A stretch of DNA of 64,000 nucleotides, taken from an uncultured Methanobrevibacter sp. Its GTDB lineage: Archaea > Methanobacteriota > Methanobacteria > Methanobacteriales > Methanobacteriaceae. The stretch covers positions 1 to 64,000 of the forward strand of contig NZ_CAMHFP010000005.1 of the NCBI RefSeq assembly GCF_946184425.1. The letters are read 5' to 3'. Below the pieces are notes generated by a model, which was not told where the DNA came from, did no database searches, and saw only the letters and a list, made by a program, of their open reading frames with translations. The position numbers and the translations under genes were made by a program. Shown in pieces: positions 63,696 through 64,000 of the stretch; positions within the stretch are counted from its first letter, which is position 1, and every line of letters starts with the position of its first letter.

Positions 63696-64000
63696 ATGGA
63701 AAACTTAAGTATTGATGGATTGGAAGACTATCCTATTAAATGGGTTTGTAATTATGCAGGTCAAAAAGCTATCGGAATATGTGGAAAAACACAAAAAATA
63801 GCAATGTTCGCATCCGATGAAAGAGTATCCAGAATATTAGAGGACATCGTAATTGGAACTGATGAAAGTCAGGAAGGATACGGATGTGAAGAAAAGGACA
63901 GGTGCTGCAACTTTGAATGTGACTACTGCAAAATTAGCCCAAGACAATATCTGCAAATAACAGGTAAAAAACCGTCAAATAAAAATATAAAAGATTTAAT
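63696..64000 (+). CDS. cysteine-rich protein, cut by the window end
   Basis: The frame starts at ATG 63696, after AGGTGG, and is still open at the window edge, giving about 101 residues. A GTG start at 63687 in the same frame is also possible. Cysteines occur in a dense group, GYGCEEKDRCCNFECDYCKI, suggesting a metal site. I do not recognise the family. It directly follows the HTH regulator by nine bases and is probably cotranscribed. Confidence 0.7.
   Translation, partial: MENLSIDGLEDYPIKWVCNYAGQKAIGICGKTQKIAMFASDERVSRILEDIVIGTDESQEGYGCEEKDRCCNFECDYCKISPRQYLQITGKKPSNKNIKDL

Overview
The window is a low-GC archaeal chromosome segment, almost certainly from a gut-type Methanobrevibacter (order Methanobacteriales). 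The lineage evidence is a CoM/CoB thiol:fumarate reductase subunit, a complete A1Ao ATP synthase with a duplicated proteolipid, archaeal TFB, Gar1, DnaG, TiaS and SepF, a pseudomurein-binding-type surface protein, a very large DUF11 adhesin-like protein, and TATA-box promoters with GGTGAT- or GGAGG-type ribosome binding sites. Most genes are ordinary housekeeping genes. Accessory material is concentrated at 1-5300, 18000-24600, 29300-36600 and 53200-61300.

Region by region. At 1-5300 there is a lone phage portal-like gene, a 5' fragment that looks like the start of hdrA, an auxin-efflux-type carrier, an IS1182-family insertion sequence with inverted ends, and two overlapping half-size membrane proteins. 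At 5700-11300 a co-directional run encodes TfrB, a SpoU-type RNA methyltransferase, a cysteine-rich ferredoxin-like protein, Dcd and glycyl-tRNA synthetase. At 11300-17800 lie a FilR1-type regulator, a TatD-like hydrolase, a TDT-family permease, the DUF1611-SepF operon, a 2-phosphoglycerate kinase-like protein with a ZPR1 zinc protein, and an acidic protein with possible histone-fold resemblance. At 18000-24600 are two surface proteins. At 24700-29300 are an aquaporin, a nitroreductase and the pyrH-tatD-YbjQ run. At 29300-36600 are an orphan CARF-HEPN protein, transporters and a fused glycosyltransferase.

At 36600-43300 are DUF4013, tfb-gar1, an RraA-like gene, dnaG, bioY, DUF1284, tRNA-Gln and an ATP-grasp ligase, plus an unlisted 49-residue membrane protein. 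At 43400-52400 is the ATP synthase operon H-I-K-E-C-F-A-B-D on the minus strand. At 53200-61300 a minus-strand cluster holds two tandem copies of a two-gene DUF3100 permease, followed by an MmgE/PrpD protein, a U32-like TIM-barrel protein, a class I fumarase alpha-like protein without its beta partner, a citryl-CoA-lyase/citrate-synthase-fold protein and a nitroreductase. The window ends with tiaS, a divergent HTH regulator and a truncated cysteine-rich gene.

The strongest candidates for something undescribed are: (1) the DUF3100/PrpD/fumarase-alpha/citryl-CoA-lyase cluster, which reads as an uptake and metabolism module for a tri- or dicarboxylic acid; (2) an identical 16-bp palindrome upstream of both tfrB and the hdrA fragment, a candidate shared operator for CoM/CoB redox genes; (3) the orphan CARF-HEPN protein; (4) several genes, including tfb, whose ribosome binding sites point to start codons other than ATG, GTG or TTG. 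All functional statements come from reading the sequence and remembered family knowledge; no database search was run.
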